Shown: positions 9,581-18,086, numbered from the stretch's first letter. The stretch is DNA of 64,000 bases from Bacteroides thetaiotaomicron VPI-5482 (GCF_000011065.1 NC_004663.1:2108001-2172000), one strand, 5' to 3'. The notes: generated by a model from the letters alone, not told the origin. A program made the numbers and translations.

Positions 9581-10882
9581 TTATTTAGTACCTGGAATCA
9601 GTTCCAATATTTCTTTTATGGGCATACACAGTTCGCGCACCTCTAAAGCACGTTCATTCTCTAATATTATCTTTGCGACATTCATCATAGCAGGATAAGC
9701 GGCACGAAGCATATGATTAGCATAAATAATTATATTCACACCCCAATCACACAATTCAGACTCATAAATATGATCATATGTAGTAGGCACAACCACGATA
9801 GGTACATGAGCATACTGTTTTCGAAACGCCAAACAAAATTCTTTTATATCTTCACCCGACTTATTTTTGCTATGTATCATAATACCGTCCGCTCCCGCTT
9901 GGACATATGCAAAAGCTCTCTCTAAAGCATCACTTACCGGCTTTCCCGCTATAAGGCTCTCAATACGAGCGATAATCATAAAATCATCAGTAATCTGAGA
10001 TGCCTTTCCTGCTTTGATCTTATTACAGAAACCTTCGATTGTATCTTGAGTTTGAATAACATCTGTACCAAACAATGAATTCTTTTTTAATCCAACTTTA
10101 TCTTCAATTATTATAGCTGAAATTCCATGACGTTCTAAAGTGCGTACTGTAAATACGAAATGTTCAATTTTACCACCTGTATCTCCATCAAAAATAATAG
10201 GTTTAGTAGTACACTCCAGAATATTATTCAAATCTTGCAATCGGGTAGTTAAATCAACCGCCTCAATATCAGGTTTACCTTTACTGGTTGAATCCGTAAG
10301 GCTACTAGACCACATTCCGTCAAATACTTCCCTCTTATCCCCTTTTAATATTTCCTGATTTTCAATTATCAAGCCACATAGTCCATCATGAGCTTCCAAA
10401 ATACGAACTACGGGTTTGGCATTTATCAAACGACGAAGTGATTTTAAACGTACATCAGGGGTTGTACCTATAGCCTTAATATCTTTATCCAAAGAAGATG
10501 AATTAATTCCCAAAGTATATGGAATTTCGATAACCTTTCCTCCCTGTTCATTCATCACTTCAAATACGCGCACACGTTCTTCACGTAAAGGCCCGGTTTT
10601 CCAGTCGTCACCATGAATTATATAGTCAGGTTTAATGCGTTTGAGATTCTCAACATAGCTCCATTCTTCTTGAGGAACAACTTTACATACGCCTTTAATA
10701 TTCTGAACTACCTCTTTTCGTTGTTCATAGGTCAGATAAGGAAGGCGTTTATGCTCCGCAATAGCTTTATCTGTAAGAAGACCAATTATAACATCACCGT
10801 ATTTAGTAGCCTCATTAATAATGCGGATAAGTCCTGGATGCATAATATCCGCAGTCATCCCAATATAAACTGTCTTACTCAT
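9581..10882 (-). CDS. aepX: PEP mutase with N-terminal nucleotidyltransferase-like domain
   Basis: The C-terminal ~290 residues are phosphoenolpyruvate mutase of the isocitrate-lyase superfamily, with FDGDTGG near residue 235 and the diagnostic EDKVGLKKNS near 265 (the EDK-x5-NS signature that separates true mutases from lyases). It isomerises PEP to phosphonopyruvate. The N-terminal ~130 residues resemble a cytidylyltransferase (YIGMTADIMHPGLIRI), but the HxGH motif reads HPGL, so its last histidine is missing and catalysis is doubtful. I place the start at the ATG at 10882 rather than 10909, because the upstream ATG lies inside the preceding gene and the conserved domain begins right after the later one. 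The family fusion is known in Bacteroides. Confidence 0.92.
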   Translation of the reverse strand: MSKTVYIGMTADIMHPGLIRIINEATKYGDVIIGLLTDKAIAEHKRLPYLTYEQRKEVVQNIKGVCKVVPQEEWSYVENLKRIKPDYIIHGDDWKTGPLREERVRVFEVMNEQGGKVIEIPYTLGINSSSLDKDIKAIGTTPDVRLKSLRRLINAKPVVRILEAHDGLCGLIIENQEILKGDKREVFDGMWSSSLTDSTSKGKPDIEAVDLTTRLQDLNNILECTTKPIIFDGDTGGKIEHFVFTVRTLERHGISAIIIEDKVGLKKNSLFGTDVIQTQDTIEGFCNKIKAGKASQITDDFMIIARIESLIAGKPVSDALERAFAYVQAGADGIMIHSKNKSGEDIKEFCLAFRKQYAHVPIVVVPTTYDHIYESELCDWGVNIIIYANHMLRAAYPAMMNVAKIILENERALEVRELCMPIKEILELIPGTK

Positions 10883-10902
10883 AATTTGATATATTATTTT
10901 AA

Positions 10903-11622
10903 TTAACAATACGGAACAATATATTTCTCTGCATATTCCAAATCTGATATGTCATCGATTTCATACCATTTCAGCCCTTCTACTTTATGCACATAAACAG
11001 GAGATTGAGAACAAGATATTCGTAGTAATTCATACTCATATCCCAAATTGGGTTGTTCATCAACAATACTCGCATAATCAGCACACATTATTTTGTAAAA
11101 GGAACCGGATAGTTTATGGATGCCGACCAATTCGCCTTTAGCGTTTAGTTTATTCTTATTGACAGAACATGAAGAAAGGCGAAAATTATCATCATGTTCC
11201 ACATAATACTGATCTTGAAACTTTGTCACTGGAGTTATTAGCATTGCATCTGCCGCAGGACACTCCAATAAGCTCATTATTGCTTGTTTCTCAAAAATCA
11301 AATCTGACTCTAACAATAAAAAATCATCATTGCCCAGAATCTCCCGCGTATTATATAAAGTATACATACTATTTGTTTCAGCATAACGAGGACTAAAACA
11401 GGTTTCAAGCATAGGATAGTCTGTCTTCAATTCTTCATAAACTTCTTGTTTATATCCTGTACCGATTACAATTCGCTCAATGTCACATGATAACAAAGTA
11501 TCAATAGAACGAACTATCATTGGAATACCTCCCACTTTGACGAACCCTTTAGGTATCAATTCTGTATATTGGCCAAAACGGGTTCCCATGCCCGCAGCCA
11601 TTATCATAGCTGTACGTATCAT
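10903..11622 (-). CDS. Nucleotidyltransferase, probably activates AEP (PntC/LicC-like)
   Basis: A 239-residue sugar/choline-phosphate type nucleotidyltransferase with the loop MIMAAGMGTRFGQYTELIPK (residues 6-25) and PMIVRSIDTLL. EPIVGTGY-like text is IVIGTGYKQEVY near 52, and LLLESDLIFE near 99 gives the metal site. LicC and PntC have this architecture; PntC makes CMP-AEP from CTP and AEP. Given the AEP pathway downstream in the same operon, the likely product is CMP-AEP for transfer to the capsule. A sugar-nucleotide role cannot be excluded. The stop is 20 bp upstream of the preferred aepX start. Confidence 0.78.
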   Translation of the reverse strand: MIRTAMIMAAGMGTRFGQYTELIPKGFVKVGGIPMIVRSIDTLLSCDIERIVIGTGYKQEVYEELKTDYPMLETCFSPRYAETNSMYTLYNTREILGNDDFLLLESDLIFEKQAIMSLLECPAADAMLITPVTKFQDQYYVEHDDNFRLSSCSVNKNKLNAKGELVGIHKLSGSFYKIMCADYASIVDEQPNLGYEYELLRISCSQSPVYVHKVEGLKWYEIDDISDLEYAEKYIVPYC

Positions 11623-11685
11623 TCGTTTAATAATATAGTAAGTGAATTTAATTGATGTAAGAATGTTGTAAACGACGTTTTAGCA

Positions 11686-12834
11686 TCATTTATCCTGTTC
11701 TATCTCCTTATTTTTCAGTTCTTTTCTCAAGCTAGCCAGCAGACTTTTGCCAAAAAACACCCACACGAGAGTACCAGATACGGACAGGAACACAAATAAT
11801 AAAATATAAATTTTGAGTCCCATACCTGAAGGTTTCAAAGGTACAACGGCAGGCTCAACTACTGCAAAGACTGGCTTTTCCTCCTGTACTTTGGCTCTGG
11901 ATACCTGCAACTGATTAGCAACCTGACTATATATCTGATAAGCCAAACTCATGTCGTTCTGTAAACGCTCCTGCTCAGCACGTACACTTTGAAGAACCAC
12001 ATTATCATGGGCGTCTACATAATCCGCATATTTTCTTTGAGCAGCATAATATTCCTGCTGACGTTCTTTAAACAACCGTTCCAAATACGCACAGTCTTCT
12101 TTTACTTTTGAAGTTCGATACCCAATAATATATTCCTGTAATTTATGAACGACAGAATCTGCTATAACCGCAGTGATCTGCGGATTTTGTAAGGTGACCG
12201 TAATGCTCGTTATGGCGGTTTTCTTATCAATGGATGCACTAATCTTCTTTTTAAGAAAATTAATCTTCTCATTTACTTCTTTCGTCAATTCGATAGTTCC
12301 TTGCCGCCCTCCACTGGCAGGAACCGTATCTTCTCCGAATAATGATTTAACTCCTCCTATTACTATGCCCGGAAAACCTATAAGATAATCCCACCAAGGA
12401 GATGACTCTTCATCGAGATAAGACCCCAAAGTCATTTTATCATCCTTTTTAGAAACGGAGACTTCCATTTCTAAAAGTTCCAATAAAAAAGGAGTTGAAG
12501 AAACAATATCTGCTGAAAGAGAAGCGTTCAAGGCATCTGTGCTTTCCCCTATTAGAGCCCCATCTCCCAAAAACGAGGCAGCAAGTCCGGCTAAACCATT
12601 ACTTCCCTTCGCATTACCCATTTCAGGAGAAAGGGTAACCTTTACTGTATATTGCTTGGGAATGCTCAATGCCACCACTATAGCAATTATTACTCCCACT
12701 CCAGCAGCTTTGCATAGTACTCCACGAACAGTAATAATCTTATAAAAAATAGCCATCAAGTCTATTTCCATTTCATCATCTTTCCTTTTATCCACTTCAG
12801 AAAACGGTTCTTGATAAGATTGCTTTTCAATCAT
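11686..12834 (-). CDS. Wzz-type chain-length determinant protein
   Basis: A 382-residue polysaccharide co-polymerase of the Wzz family. A transmembrane segment near residues 36-56 (GVLCKAAGVGVIIAIVVALS) and a second near 345-365 flank a large periplasmic domain with coiled-coil stretches around 235-310 (ERLFKERQQEYYAAQRKYAD). The proline-rich motif before the second helix, PAVVPLKPSGMGLKI, is the family signature. It would set capsule chain length together with the Wza-like exporter encoded 10 bp upstream. No tyrosine kinase domain is fused, as is usual for Bacteroides capsule loci. Confidence 0.88.
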   Translation of the reverse strand: MIEKQSYQEPFSEVDKRKDDEMEIDLMAIFYKIITVRGVLCKAAGVGVIIAIVVALSIPKQYTVKVTLSPEMGNAKGSNGLAGLAASFLGDGALIGESTDALNASLSADIVSSTPFLLELLEMEVSVSKKDDKMTLGSYLDEESSPWWDYLIGFPGIVIGGVKSLFGEDTVPASGGRQGTIELTKEVNEKINFLKKKISASIDKKTAITSITVTLQNPQITAVIADSVVHKLQEYIIGYRTSKVKEDCAYLERLFKERQQEYYAAQRKYADYVDAHDNVVLQSVRAEQERLQNDMSLAYQIYSQVANQLQVSRAKVQEEKPVFAVVEPAVVPLKPSGMGLKIYILLFVFLSVSGTLVWVFFGKSLLASLRKELKNKEIEQDK

Positions 12835-12844
12835 AATAGGTCAT

Positions 12845-15262
12845 TTATTTCTTTATCAAATTAGCAATAGAAGCAATCATCATTCCCAAAGAACTGAAGG
12901 AAGTAGCATAACCTAAAATATTAGCTATGTTCCCTTTCTTCTTAGCCTTACCAGGCACAATAATCTCACACCCCGGCTCAATCTGTTTCTTACCACTACC
13001 CTTAACCTTCGTCACCTGACCATTCATGTAAACAATGAACTTCTTACTCTTCCTTGCATTATCAGAACAGCCACCGGCCTGATTCAGGTAATAATCCACA
13101 TTCTTTCCCTTCATATAAGAAACCGTATTCGGAACCATGACAGCACCATTGATAGTTACAGTATTAGTATTCTTAGGTATGGAGATCACATCACCTTCAC
13201 GTAAGACAAGATCGGCATTACTTTTAGGATTGCTCAAGGCTTTTTCCAAATCTATTCCAACCGTAAAAGTATCTTCAACACGAATACCCAAAGAGTCAAT
13301 CATGGCTTCGCCCAATTGCCTGCTCATAAGGCGAATTACATCACCCATACGTTTCTTTTCACTAGCGTTAGCCACACGGGTCAGTTTCGCACCACGCAGA
13401 TAGGCATAATTGGTCGGACCACCGGCTTTATTCACTAAATCGGAAAGACGTTCCTCACGGCTGGTCATGGCGTAATTTCCTCCGAAAAGGATTTCACCTT
13501 CAATGGCTACATTCTGTTGTGCCTGATAGCCCGGACTGCGACGGACATAAACCTGATCATAAGGCTCAAGGATAAAACCGGGCTGACCATCTATTACAAA
13601 ACCATCCTTTAAAGAGAAGGTATACATCTGACCAATCGTATCATTATCCGCAGTACTACGAGGATTCTTGATTCGTCTCGATATATCAATACGGACAGTA
13701 GAGGCGGCTTCTTTCAAGCCACCGGCCTGAATGATCAGATCCTCAAGTGTCATGTTATCCGCATAAGGATAGGAATCAGGGTGGGCAACCTCACCGTGAA
13801 CTGTGACATTACCCCGGTCTTCCAGGTCATGGATACTTGGAATGTAGAGGATGTCATTCTTCATTAGGGCAAGGTTTGGGGAAGTGCCGTCCATGATAGA
13901 CTTAATGTCTATCTGAACAACTTCACTGGTCAGGTCTTCACGCTGGCGATAGAGGACGGCACGATTCAGGAAAGCGTCACCGGTCAGACCCTGAGCTTCA
14001 TGGACAAGTTCGCGGATCGTGTTCAGTTTACCGCTGAGCTGGTAGATACCGGGACGATAGACAGCGCCACGGATTTCCAGTTTGTTTGTGAAGCGGTTAA
14101 GGATGGCTTCGGCGGTTACTACGTCACCGTTACGCATTTTATAAATGTTGTAATCTATATCTTTGACTGTGTTGACTTCGTATTCCTCACCATTCTGACG
14201 GACAACACGTAATGAACGGGTGTAGGCATCGGCTTCAAAGCCGCCGGCATATTTGATTAAAGTGGCAAGGTTCTCTTCTTTCTTCATTTCAAAACGCATA
14301 GGACGTTTTACCTTGCCGCTGATCTTTACCAATACATCATAAGCGGGAACAATCACGACGTCACCTTCCTGAAGGCGGATGTCATCCTGTGTGTTGCCTT
14401 TCATGATAAATTCGTAGACGTCGATGGTGGCAATATTCTTTCCGTTGCGTACCAACTGAACGTTTCGGAGGCTACCGATATCACTCACACCGCCTGCACG
14501 ATAAAGCGCATGGAAGACGGTAGAGAAGGAAGAAAGGGCGTAGGTACCGGGCTGTACGACTTCTCCCATCACATTAATCTGAATAGTACGGATATTACCT
14601 AACGTCAGACGGATGTCGGAAGTTGGATCGGTCGTGTTGTTCAGACCGTTATATATTTTATTCAGGGCGTTCTTCAGATAGTCATTGGCGGCAGAGACTG
14701 TCATACCGCTAAGGTTGACAGGGCCGATCTTCTGAATGTTGATAGTACCTTCAGGAGAGATTTGCTGGCGGATCGTGTTCTGGCTCGCACCCCAGATATC
14801 AATGATGACTTCATCACCGGGACCAAGACGGTAATTGGCAGGAGTGGCAAGGTTGACACTAGGCTCGAACGTCAGGTTGCGGGTATTGAAGATGTTACGT
14901 CCGAAGACCTGATCACCACGGGCAAGGTCCTGAGTAGTCGGATGATCCTCCAGCATATCGGAAGTATTCTTCTTAGTCTCTTCACGCAGGCGGGATTCGT
15001 TGATGTCCGTGCCCGTTGATTTCGAGGTATTTACATTGTTCTGCTGCTCGTATAGCTGCTTCACACGCATTGCCTGTTCTTTGGTTACACCCTTACGGGC
15101 TAGTTCGGAAGCAAGCTGCTTCTGTTCCTTGCCTTGGCGGATGCCGTCTTTTACATATTCCAGTACCTGTGAGTCACTCATGGACTGAGCCATAAGCGAG
15201 CCACTTCCCAGCATCAAACAGAAGAGTAGAATGCTAAAAAGTCGTTGTATTTTCATTGACAA
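12845..15262 (-). CDS. Wza-type capsule export protein with multiple SLBB domains
   Basis: An 805-residue secreted export protein. It has a signal peptide (FSILLFCLMLGSGSLMAQ), a coiled charged stretch around 30-100, a polysaccharide export domain (ANYRLGPGDEVIIDIWGASQ, about 140-225), then a series of SLBB beta-grasp domains (around 230, 310, 390, 480, 590 and 710). A short hydrophobic C-terminus ends in IASIANLIKK. The protein would form the periplasmic/outer-membrane channel for the capsule. Its length is about twice that of E. coli Wza, as is normal in Bacteroidetes. Its GC content is visibly higher than that of the specificity genes downstream. Confidence 0.92.
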   Translation of the reverse strand: MSMKIQRLFSILLFCLMLGSGSLMAQSMSDSQVLEYVKDGIRQGKEQKQLASELARKGVTKEQAMRVKQLYEQQNNVNTSKSTGTDINESRLREETKKNTSDMLEDHPTTQDLARGDQVFGRNIFNTRNLTFEPSVNLATPANYRLGPGDEVIIDIWGASQNTIRQQISPEGTINIQKIGPVNLSGMTVSAANDYLKNALNKIYNGLNNTTDPTSDIRLTLGNIRTIQINVMGEVVQPGTYALSSFSTVFHALYRAGGVSDIGSLRNVQLVRNGKNIATIDVYEFIMKGNTQDDIRLQEGDVVIVPAYDVLVKISGKVKRPMRFEMKKEENLATLIKYAGGFEADAYTRSLRVVRQNGEEYEVNTVKDIDYNIYKMRNGDVVTAEAILNRFTNKLEIRGAVYRPGIYQLSGKLNTIRELVHEAQGLTGDAFLNRAVLYRQREDLTSEVVQIDIKSIMDGTSPNLALMKNDILYIPSIHDLEDRGNVTVHGEVAHPDSYPYADNMTLEDLIIQAGGLKEAASTVRIDISRRIKNPRSTADNDTIGQMYTFSLKDGFVIDGQPGFILEPYDQVYVRRSPGYQAQQNVAIEGEILFGGNYAMTSREERLSDLVNKAGGPTNYAYLRGAKLTRVANASEKKRMGDVIRLMSRQLGEAMIDSLGIRVEDTFTVGIDLEKALSNPKSNADLVLREGDVISIPKNTNTVTINGAVMVPNTVSYMKGKNVDYYLNQAGGCSDNARKSKKFIVYMNGQVTKVKGSGKKQIEPGCEIIVPGKAKKKGNIANILGYATSFSSLGMMIASIANLIKK

Positions 15263-15273
15263 ATAAAAAAGTT

Positions 15274-15642
15274 TCAGTTGATTTCACACAGTTCCTGCAT
15301 CCCATGACAGACGGCAGATAACTGTTGCTTAAGAAGAGAAGGGGGAAGAACATCGAGAAGAGACAGAGAACGGGTCAAAACAGCCTGTTTTCTTTCTTCG
15401 TCTTCCGGATTGGCGTACATCGACACATTATATCCCTGAAGGATGGCCAAACACAGGGTAGCATCCTGCTCCGGTGTCTCCCCCCGTTGAGAATATAAAT
15501 CGTTAATCTTTTCGTGGATGGATCGTTGTAATGCTGAAAGATCATCCAAATACACGCAGCCTGCACTCCCCCCACCAGGAAGCAGCATACGTACCAAACT
15601 TAATAAACCCTCTATATTTTCTTGTAAAATAATAGCATCCAT
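15274..15642 (-). CDS. upxZ: UpxZ-type trans-inhibitor of capsule transcription
   Basis: A 122-residue cytoplasmic protein between upxY and the export gene, with gaps of 10 and 11 bp. Position, size and mixed helical content fit UpxZ, the second gene of Bacteroides capsule operons. In B. fragilis, UpxZ proteins block the UpxY antiterminators of other capsule loci, so one cell tends to make one capsule at a time. The call rests mainly on context because UpxZ proteins diverge; LSLVRMLLPGGGSAGCVYLDD near residue 14 is the only distinctive stretch. Confidence 0.8.
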   Translation of the reverse strand: MDAIILQENIEGLLSLVRMLLPGGGSAGCVYLDDLSALQRSIHEKINDLYSQRGETPEQDATLCLAILQGYNVSMYANPEDEERKQAVLTRSLSLLDVLPPSLLKQQLSAVCHGMQELCEIN

Positions 15643-15652
15643 ATCCCTTGCC

Positions 15653-16231
15653 TTAAACAGCCGCCATAATCGGCTCTACATAACCGACAGGCATATCAAC
15701 ACAGGCGCATCCCAGCATATTCAAGCGAACAGCAATCTTACTTTTACCATCCACATTGACCAGTTCGCCAACAAGACCCGTCAACGGACCTTTGATCACG
15801 CGAACCTTTTCGCCACGAGCCAAAGGAGAACTGTTCATGCTTATCGATTCTTCCGAATAATCAAGCATGAAACGGAAACGAGCCATCTGCTCGTCAGGAA
15901 TTACAGCAGGACTACTCTCGCCGCGCATCACCATGTAACGGCTGACAGTAGAAAAACTCAGGACTTCCATGCGTTCCTTAGGGTCAACGTGTACGAAGAC
16001 CATCATAGGAAGCAAGACGGAGGTGACCAGCTTGCGACGGTCGCTCCATTGGTGGAATTCCTGTTGAACGGGAACGAAATTCTCGATACCCATCTTGTCC
16101 AGATGCTCGGAAACCTTCTTTTCATGGTGCATCCGAACCAAAGCAACATACCAGCGTTTTGAGTGTGCTACGCCTTCCCCTGTCCCATTAATAGGCCCAG
16201 CATTTAGTGATTTCTTTTTTCTTAAAATCAT
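15653..16231 (-). CDS. upxY: UpxY-type NusG-like antiterminator of the capsule operon
   Basis: A 192-residue NusG/RfaH-like protein. The NGN domain begins KRWYVALVRMHHEKKVSEHL near residue 25, followed by GIENFVPVQQEFHQWSDRRK, and a KOW motif (ARGEKVRVIKGPLTGLVGEL) lies near 138. UpxY proteins bind RNA polymerase in the leader of their own capsule operon and prevent early termination. It is the first capsule gene, with its start only 22 bp from the left inverted repeat of the invertible promoter segment, so the ON-state leader would be short. Confidence 0.92.
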   Translation of the reverse strand: MILRKKKSLNAGPINGTGEGVAHSKRWYVALVRMHHEKKVSEHLDKMGIENFVPVQQEFHQWSDRRKLVTSVLLPMMVFVHVDPKERMEVLSFSTVSRYMVMRGESSPAVIPDEQMARFRFMLDYSEESISMNSSPLARGEKVRVIKGPLTGLVGELVNVDGKSKIAVRLNMLGCACVDMPVGYVEPIMAAV

Positions 16232-16253
16232 ATTTTTTTACCCCATGTTTATC

Positions 16254-16272
16254 CGTTACTTCTTAGGTAACG
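16254..16272 (+). repeat. Left inverted repeat of invertible segment
   Basis: The sequence is CGTTACTTCTTAGGTAACG. Its reverse complement occurs exactly at 16515-16533. The repeat is itself an interrupted palindrome (CGTTAC, 7-nt spacer, GTAACG), the usual form of a tyrosine-recombinase core site. Identity stops at both edges, so the repeat is exactly 19 bp. Confidence 0.93.
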
Positions 16273-16382
16273 AACAAGCATAGGGCAAGCAGAAAAGGGA
16301 ACTTTTTTCAACGAAAACATCAGAAGAGGACTGGTATTCAGGAAATAAAGCAGAAGTGAAGGTGTTTTTCATGAATTGGAAT

Positions 16383-16427
16383 AAAAAAAAGACATAACAC
16401 GGATATTGTCATTTTCCGCCTGTTATG
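16383..16427 (-). terminator. Intrinsic terminator inside the invertible segment, facing upxY
   Basis: The arms CATAACA (16393-16399) and TGTTATG (16421-16427) pair, extended by CGG/CCG after a two-base bulge. On the minus strand the stem is followed by TC and eight T (16390-16383). In the present orientation it would stop leftward transcripts coming from the recombinase gene before they reach upxY. After inversion it would face the other way. Confidence 0.72.
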
Positions 16428-16467
16428 CCTGCATTTGATTCATTTTCCGAAATTAATTTCATTTTTG

Positions 16468-16499
16468 TTTGCGTATTTTCATAAATATGTCCATCTTTG
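16468..16499 (+). promoter_or_regulatory. Capsule promoter, currently facing right
   Basis: A -33 element TTTG (16468-16471), a 20-nt spacer and a -7 element CATCTTTG (16492-16499, seven of eight matches to TAnnTTTG) form a good Bacteroides housekeeping promoter on the plus strand. The expected start is near 16506. No comparable promoter is visible on the minus strand within the segment. In this orientation it reads antisense into the recombinase gene. Confidence 0.82.
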
Positions 16500-16514
16500 C
16501 GCCATGAATCATTC

Positions 16515-16533
16515 CGTTACCTAAGAAGTAACG
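16515..16533 (-). repeat. Right inverted repeat of invertible segment
   Basis: The sequence CGTTACCTAAGAAGTAACG is the exact reverse complement of the left repeat at 16254-16272. It lies 35 bp from the 3' end of the recombinase gene. Confidence 0.93.
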
Positions 16534-16567
16534 CACACCGATAAACACTGTATATCAAGCTTCTAAA

Positions 16568-17518
16568 TCAGATGCACTGACCTACTCCGCACCGCTTTAC
16601 GTAAGACAAATTCATCCGGTTCACCTCCGTACGCTCTTTCAGTTCAAAGCCTTTCAGATAAATCTGCGTAGTCTTGATGGACTTATGACCAAGCGACTCG
16701 CTGATCATCTCGATAGGGACACCACGGTACTTGGCAGTAGTAGCCCACGAATGACGAAGCGTGTAGGAAGTGACGGGGAAGTTGAGACGCAGCCGCTTTG
16801 CCAGAGACTTCAGACAGTAGTTGAATCTTCGGAGAGCGGACTGGTATTCACGGTAGGCTCTCTCATCCTTCCTCTTCTTATCACCGTGAAGAATGCCGAA
16901 AAGGTAGTCGGGACAGCCGGGACGGGGAGACTGCCGGTTCCGGAGTTGGTCGAGCATCTCCTGTGCACTGTCCAGAACCTCAACGCTCATGGGAGTCTTC
17001 GTCTTGACACGATTGTAGCGCAGCACGTTGCTATCAAGAGCGGATTTCTCCAAATGGCTCAGATCGGCGAAAGACATCCCGCAGAACTGGAACATCAGAG
17101 CAGCGATAGCCTGGGTACGGCGGAGACGGTCAGACTGGGGATCTTCATAAAGAAGCCTGCGAAGAGCGACGACGGGAAGCGCCCTTTTCTGACGCACGTC
17201 CACCCCCGTATAGACCTCATGAAACAGGCGGTGGACATAAGGAGCACTGCCGGCTTCCACACCCCGATTATAGATACTCCGAAGCATACGCATATACGTG
17301 GAAATCGTATTGGGCTTCAGACCACATTCGTAAAGGTGCTGTTCGTAACAGCGAAGACGCTCACGGGTGACTTGACGGAAAGACACACTATGGACACCAC
17401 AAAACTTGCTAAAAGAAAGAAGGGCGTTCTGATAGACGTGCGCTGTAGAATAGCGGCCCTCCTCTCGCAAACGGCCGATATAGATATCGGCACATCGACT
17501 AAATCCATTTTTATTCAT
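16568..17518 (-). CDS. Tyrosine recombinase, probable capsule promoter invertase
   Basis: A 316-residue tyrosine recombinase. The N-terminal SAM-like core-binding domain covers about residues 8-95 (SFRQVTRERLRCYEQHLYECG). The catalytic domain contains the box with SYTLRHSWATTAKYRGVP near 254 and the terminal LGHKSIKTTQIYLKGF near 280 with the nucleophilic Tyr, and an earlier Arg in RRTQAIAALMFQFCGM near 134. It is encoded next to the invertible segment and upstream of upxY in the same direction, the arrangement of cognate invertases (Mpi/Tsr-like, locus-specific) in Bacteroides capsule loci. Its GC content is higher than that of the flanks. Confidence 0.88.
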   Translation of the reverse strand: MNKNGFSRCADIYIGRLREEGRYSTAHVYQNALLSFSKFCGVHSVSFRQVTRERLRCYEQHLYECGLKPNTISTYMRMLRSIYNRGVEAGSAPYVHRLFHEVYTGVDVRQKRALPVVALRRLLYEDPQSDRLRRTQAIAALMFQFCGMSFADLSHLEKSALDSNVLRYNRVKTKTPMSVEVLDSAQEMLDQLRNRQSPRPGCPDYLFGILHGDKKRKDERAYREYQSALRRFNYCLKSLAKRLRLNFPVTSYTLRHSWATTAKYRGVPIEMISESLGHKSIKTTQIYLKGFELKERTEVNRMNLSYVKRCGVGQCI

Positions 17519-17643
17519 TATTTACATCACTAGTTTTATTACAACCTACAAAGTAAGATGAATAAACACGATATCTTAGTTTTATCTTGTTTGACTATAT
17601 TAAAATTACTAAAAAGCTGATGCTCACGAATCCGTAACCCCAT

Positions 17644-17684
17644 AAAAAATGTGAGAGAAAACCTTTCAATTTTCTCTCACATTT
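17644..17684 (-). terminator. Hairpin terminator, leftward
   Basis: A perfect 15-bp stem (17647-17661 with 17670-17684) around an 8-nt loop. Read on the minus strand it ends in a run of six T. It would stop leftward transcription before the recombinase promoter region; nothing obvious on the plus strand needs it. Confidence 0.6.
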
Positions 17685-17730
17685 GGAAAACAATAAAATT
17701 AAACTCACTTACTAATTGCCAATTCGTTCG

Positions 17731-17871
17731 CTATTGCTTTCTTTTAAAACAGCAATTGGCATCATTCTTCGTTCTTTTCAAGAGACTTCTTCTCTTAAGC
17801 AATCTAATTCTCTACCTAATTATTAATTTACTCCCCTTAAAATTCTGTCTAGCCATGGACAGTTCATCCAC
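17731..17871 (-). pseudogene. Small ORF interrupted by an amber codon
   Basis: On the minus strand one frame reads, from a GTG at 17871, VDELSMARQNFKGSKLIIR, then TAG (17815-17813), then RIRLLKRRSLLKRTKND and a few more residues to TAG at 17733-17731. The open frame on both sides of a single stop suggests a broken or recoded peptide of about 46 residues, or a structured RNA gene that only looks coding. The 568-bp gap around it has no other gene. No function is recognised. Confidence 0.3.
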
Positions 17872-17967
17872 CTGTTATCTATTGTCTGTTTATAAATAGT
17901 TCCTTATATTTATAAGAGGAGCTTTCTTTCCTTTTTTACCAAGAAAAATAGAAGAAAAAATAGATTT

Positions 17968-18013
17968 AATTAAAAAACGCCTTCCAGAGCACTCTGAGAG
18001 GCGTTTTTTAATT
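17968..18013. terminator. Bidirectional terminator after the sigma/anti-sigma pair
   Basis: A perfect 15-bp stem (17968-17982 with 17999-18013) with an inner AGAG/CTCT extension. It carries an A-tract on one side and a T-tract on the other, so it can work in both directions. It lies 74 bp beyond the anti-sigma stop codon and would end that operon. Confidence 0.8.
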
Positions 18014-18086
18014 GCAGAAATATTTCACTTCCTGCTTTATATCAAGGATAATTTCTCTTTTTTACGGTGTGGACTTCTGTTCCCGT

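Larger units (their letters stand above)
16254..16533. other. Invertible promoter segment of the capsule locus (OFF orientation)
   Basis: Exact 19-bp inverted repeats (16254-16272 and 16515-16533) enclose 242 bp between upxY and a tyrosine recombinase gene. The interior carries a consensus Bacteroides promoter and a separate intrinsic terminator in opposite orientations. As read here the promoter points right, away from upxY, so the capsule operon should be silent. Inversion would place its start point about 9 bp inside the left repeat, giving a leader of roughly 50 nt before upxY. Invertible capsule promoters are established for Bacteroides; the exact repeats and elements described here are seen directly. 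Confidence 0.9.

Noticed and set aside
15518..16162. 214-codon plus-strand ORF over upxY/upxZ
   Set aside because: Antisense to two supported genes; no recognisable features.
16685..17533. 282-codon plus-strand ORF over the recombinase gene
   Set aside because: It is exactly antisense to a well-supported tyrosine recombinase and shows no family features; open only because of the GC-rich codon pattern.
17651..17899. 82-codon plus-strand ORF
   Set aside because: It spans a terminator hairpin and has low-complexity hydrophobic composition; no start signal or family likeness.
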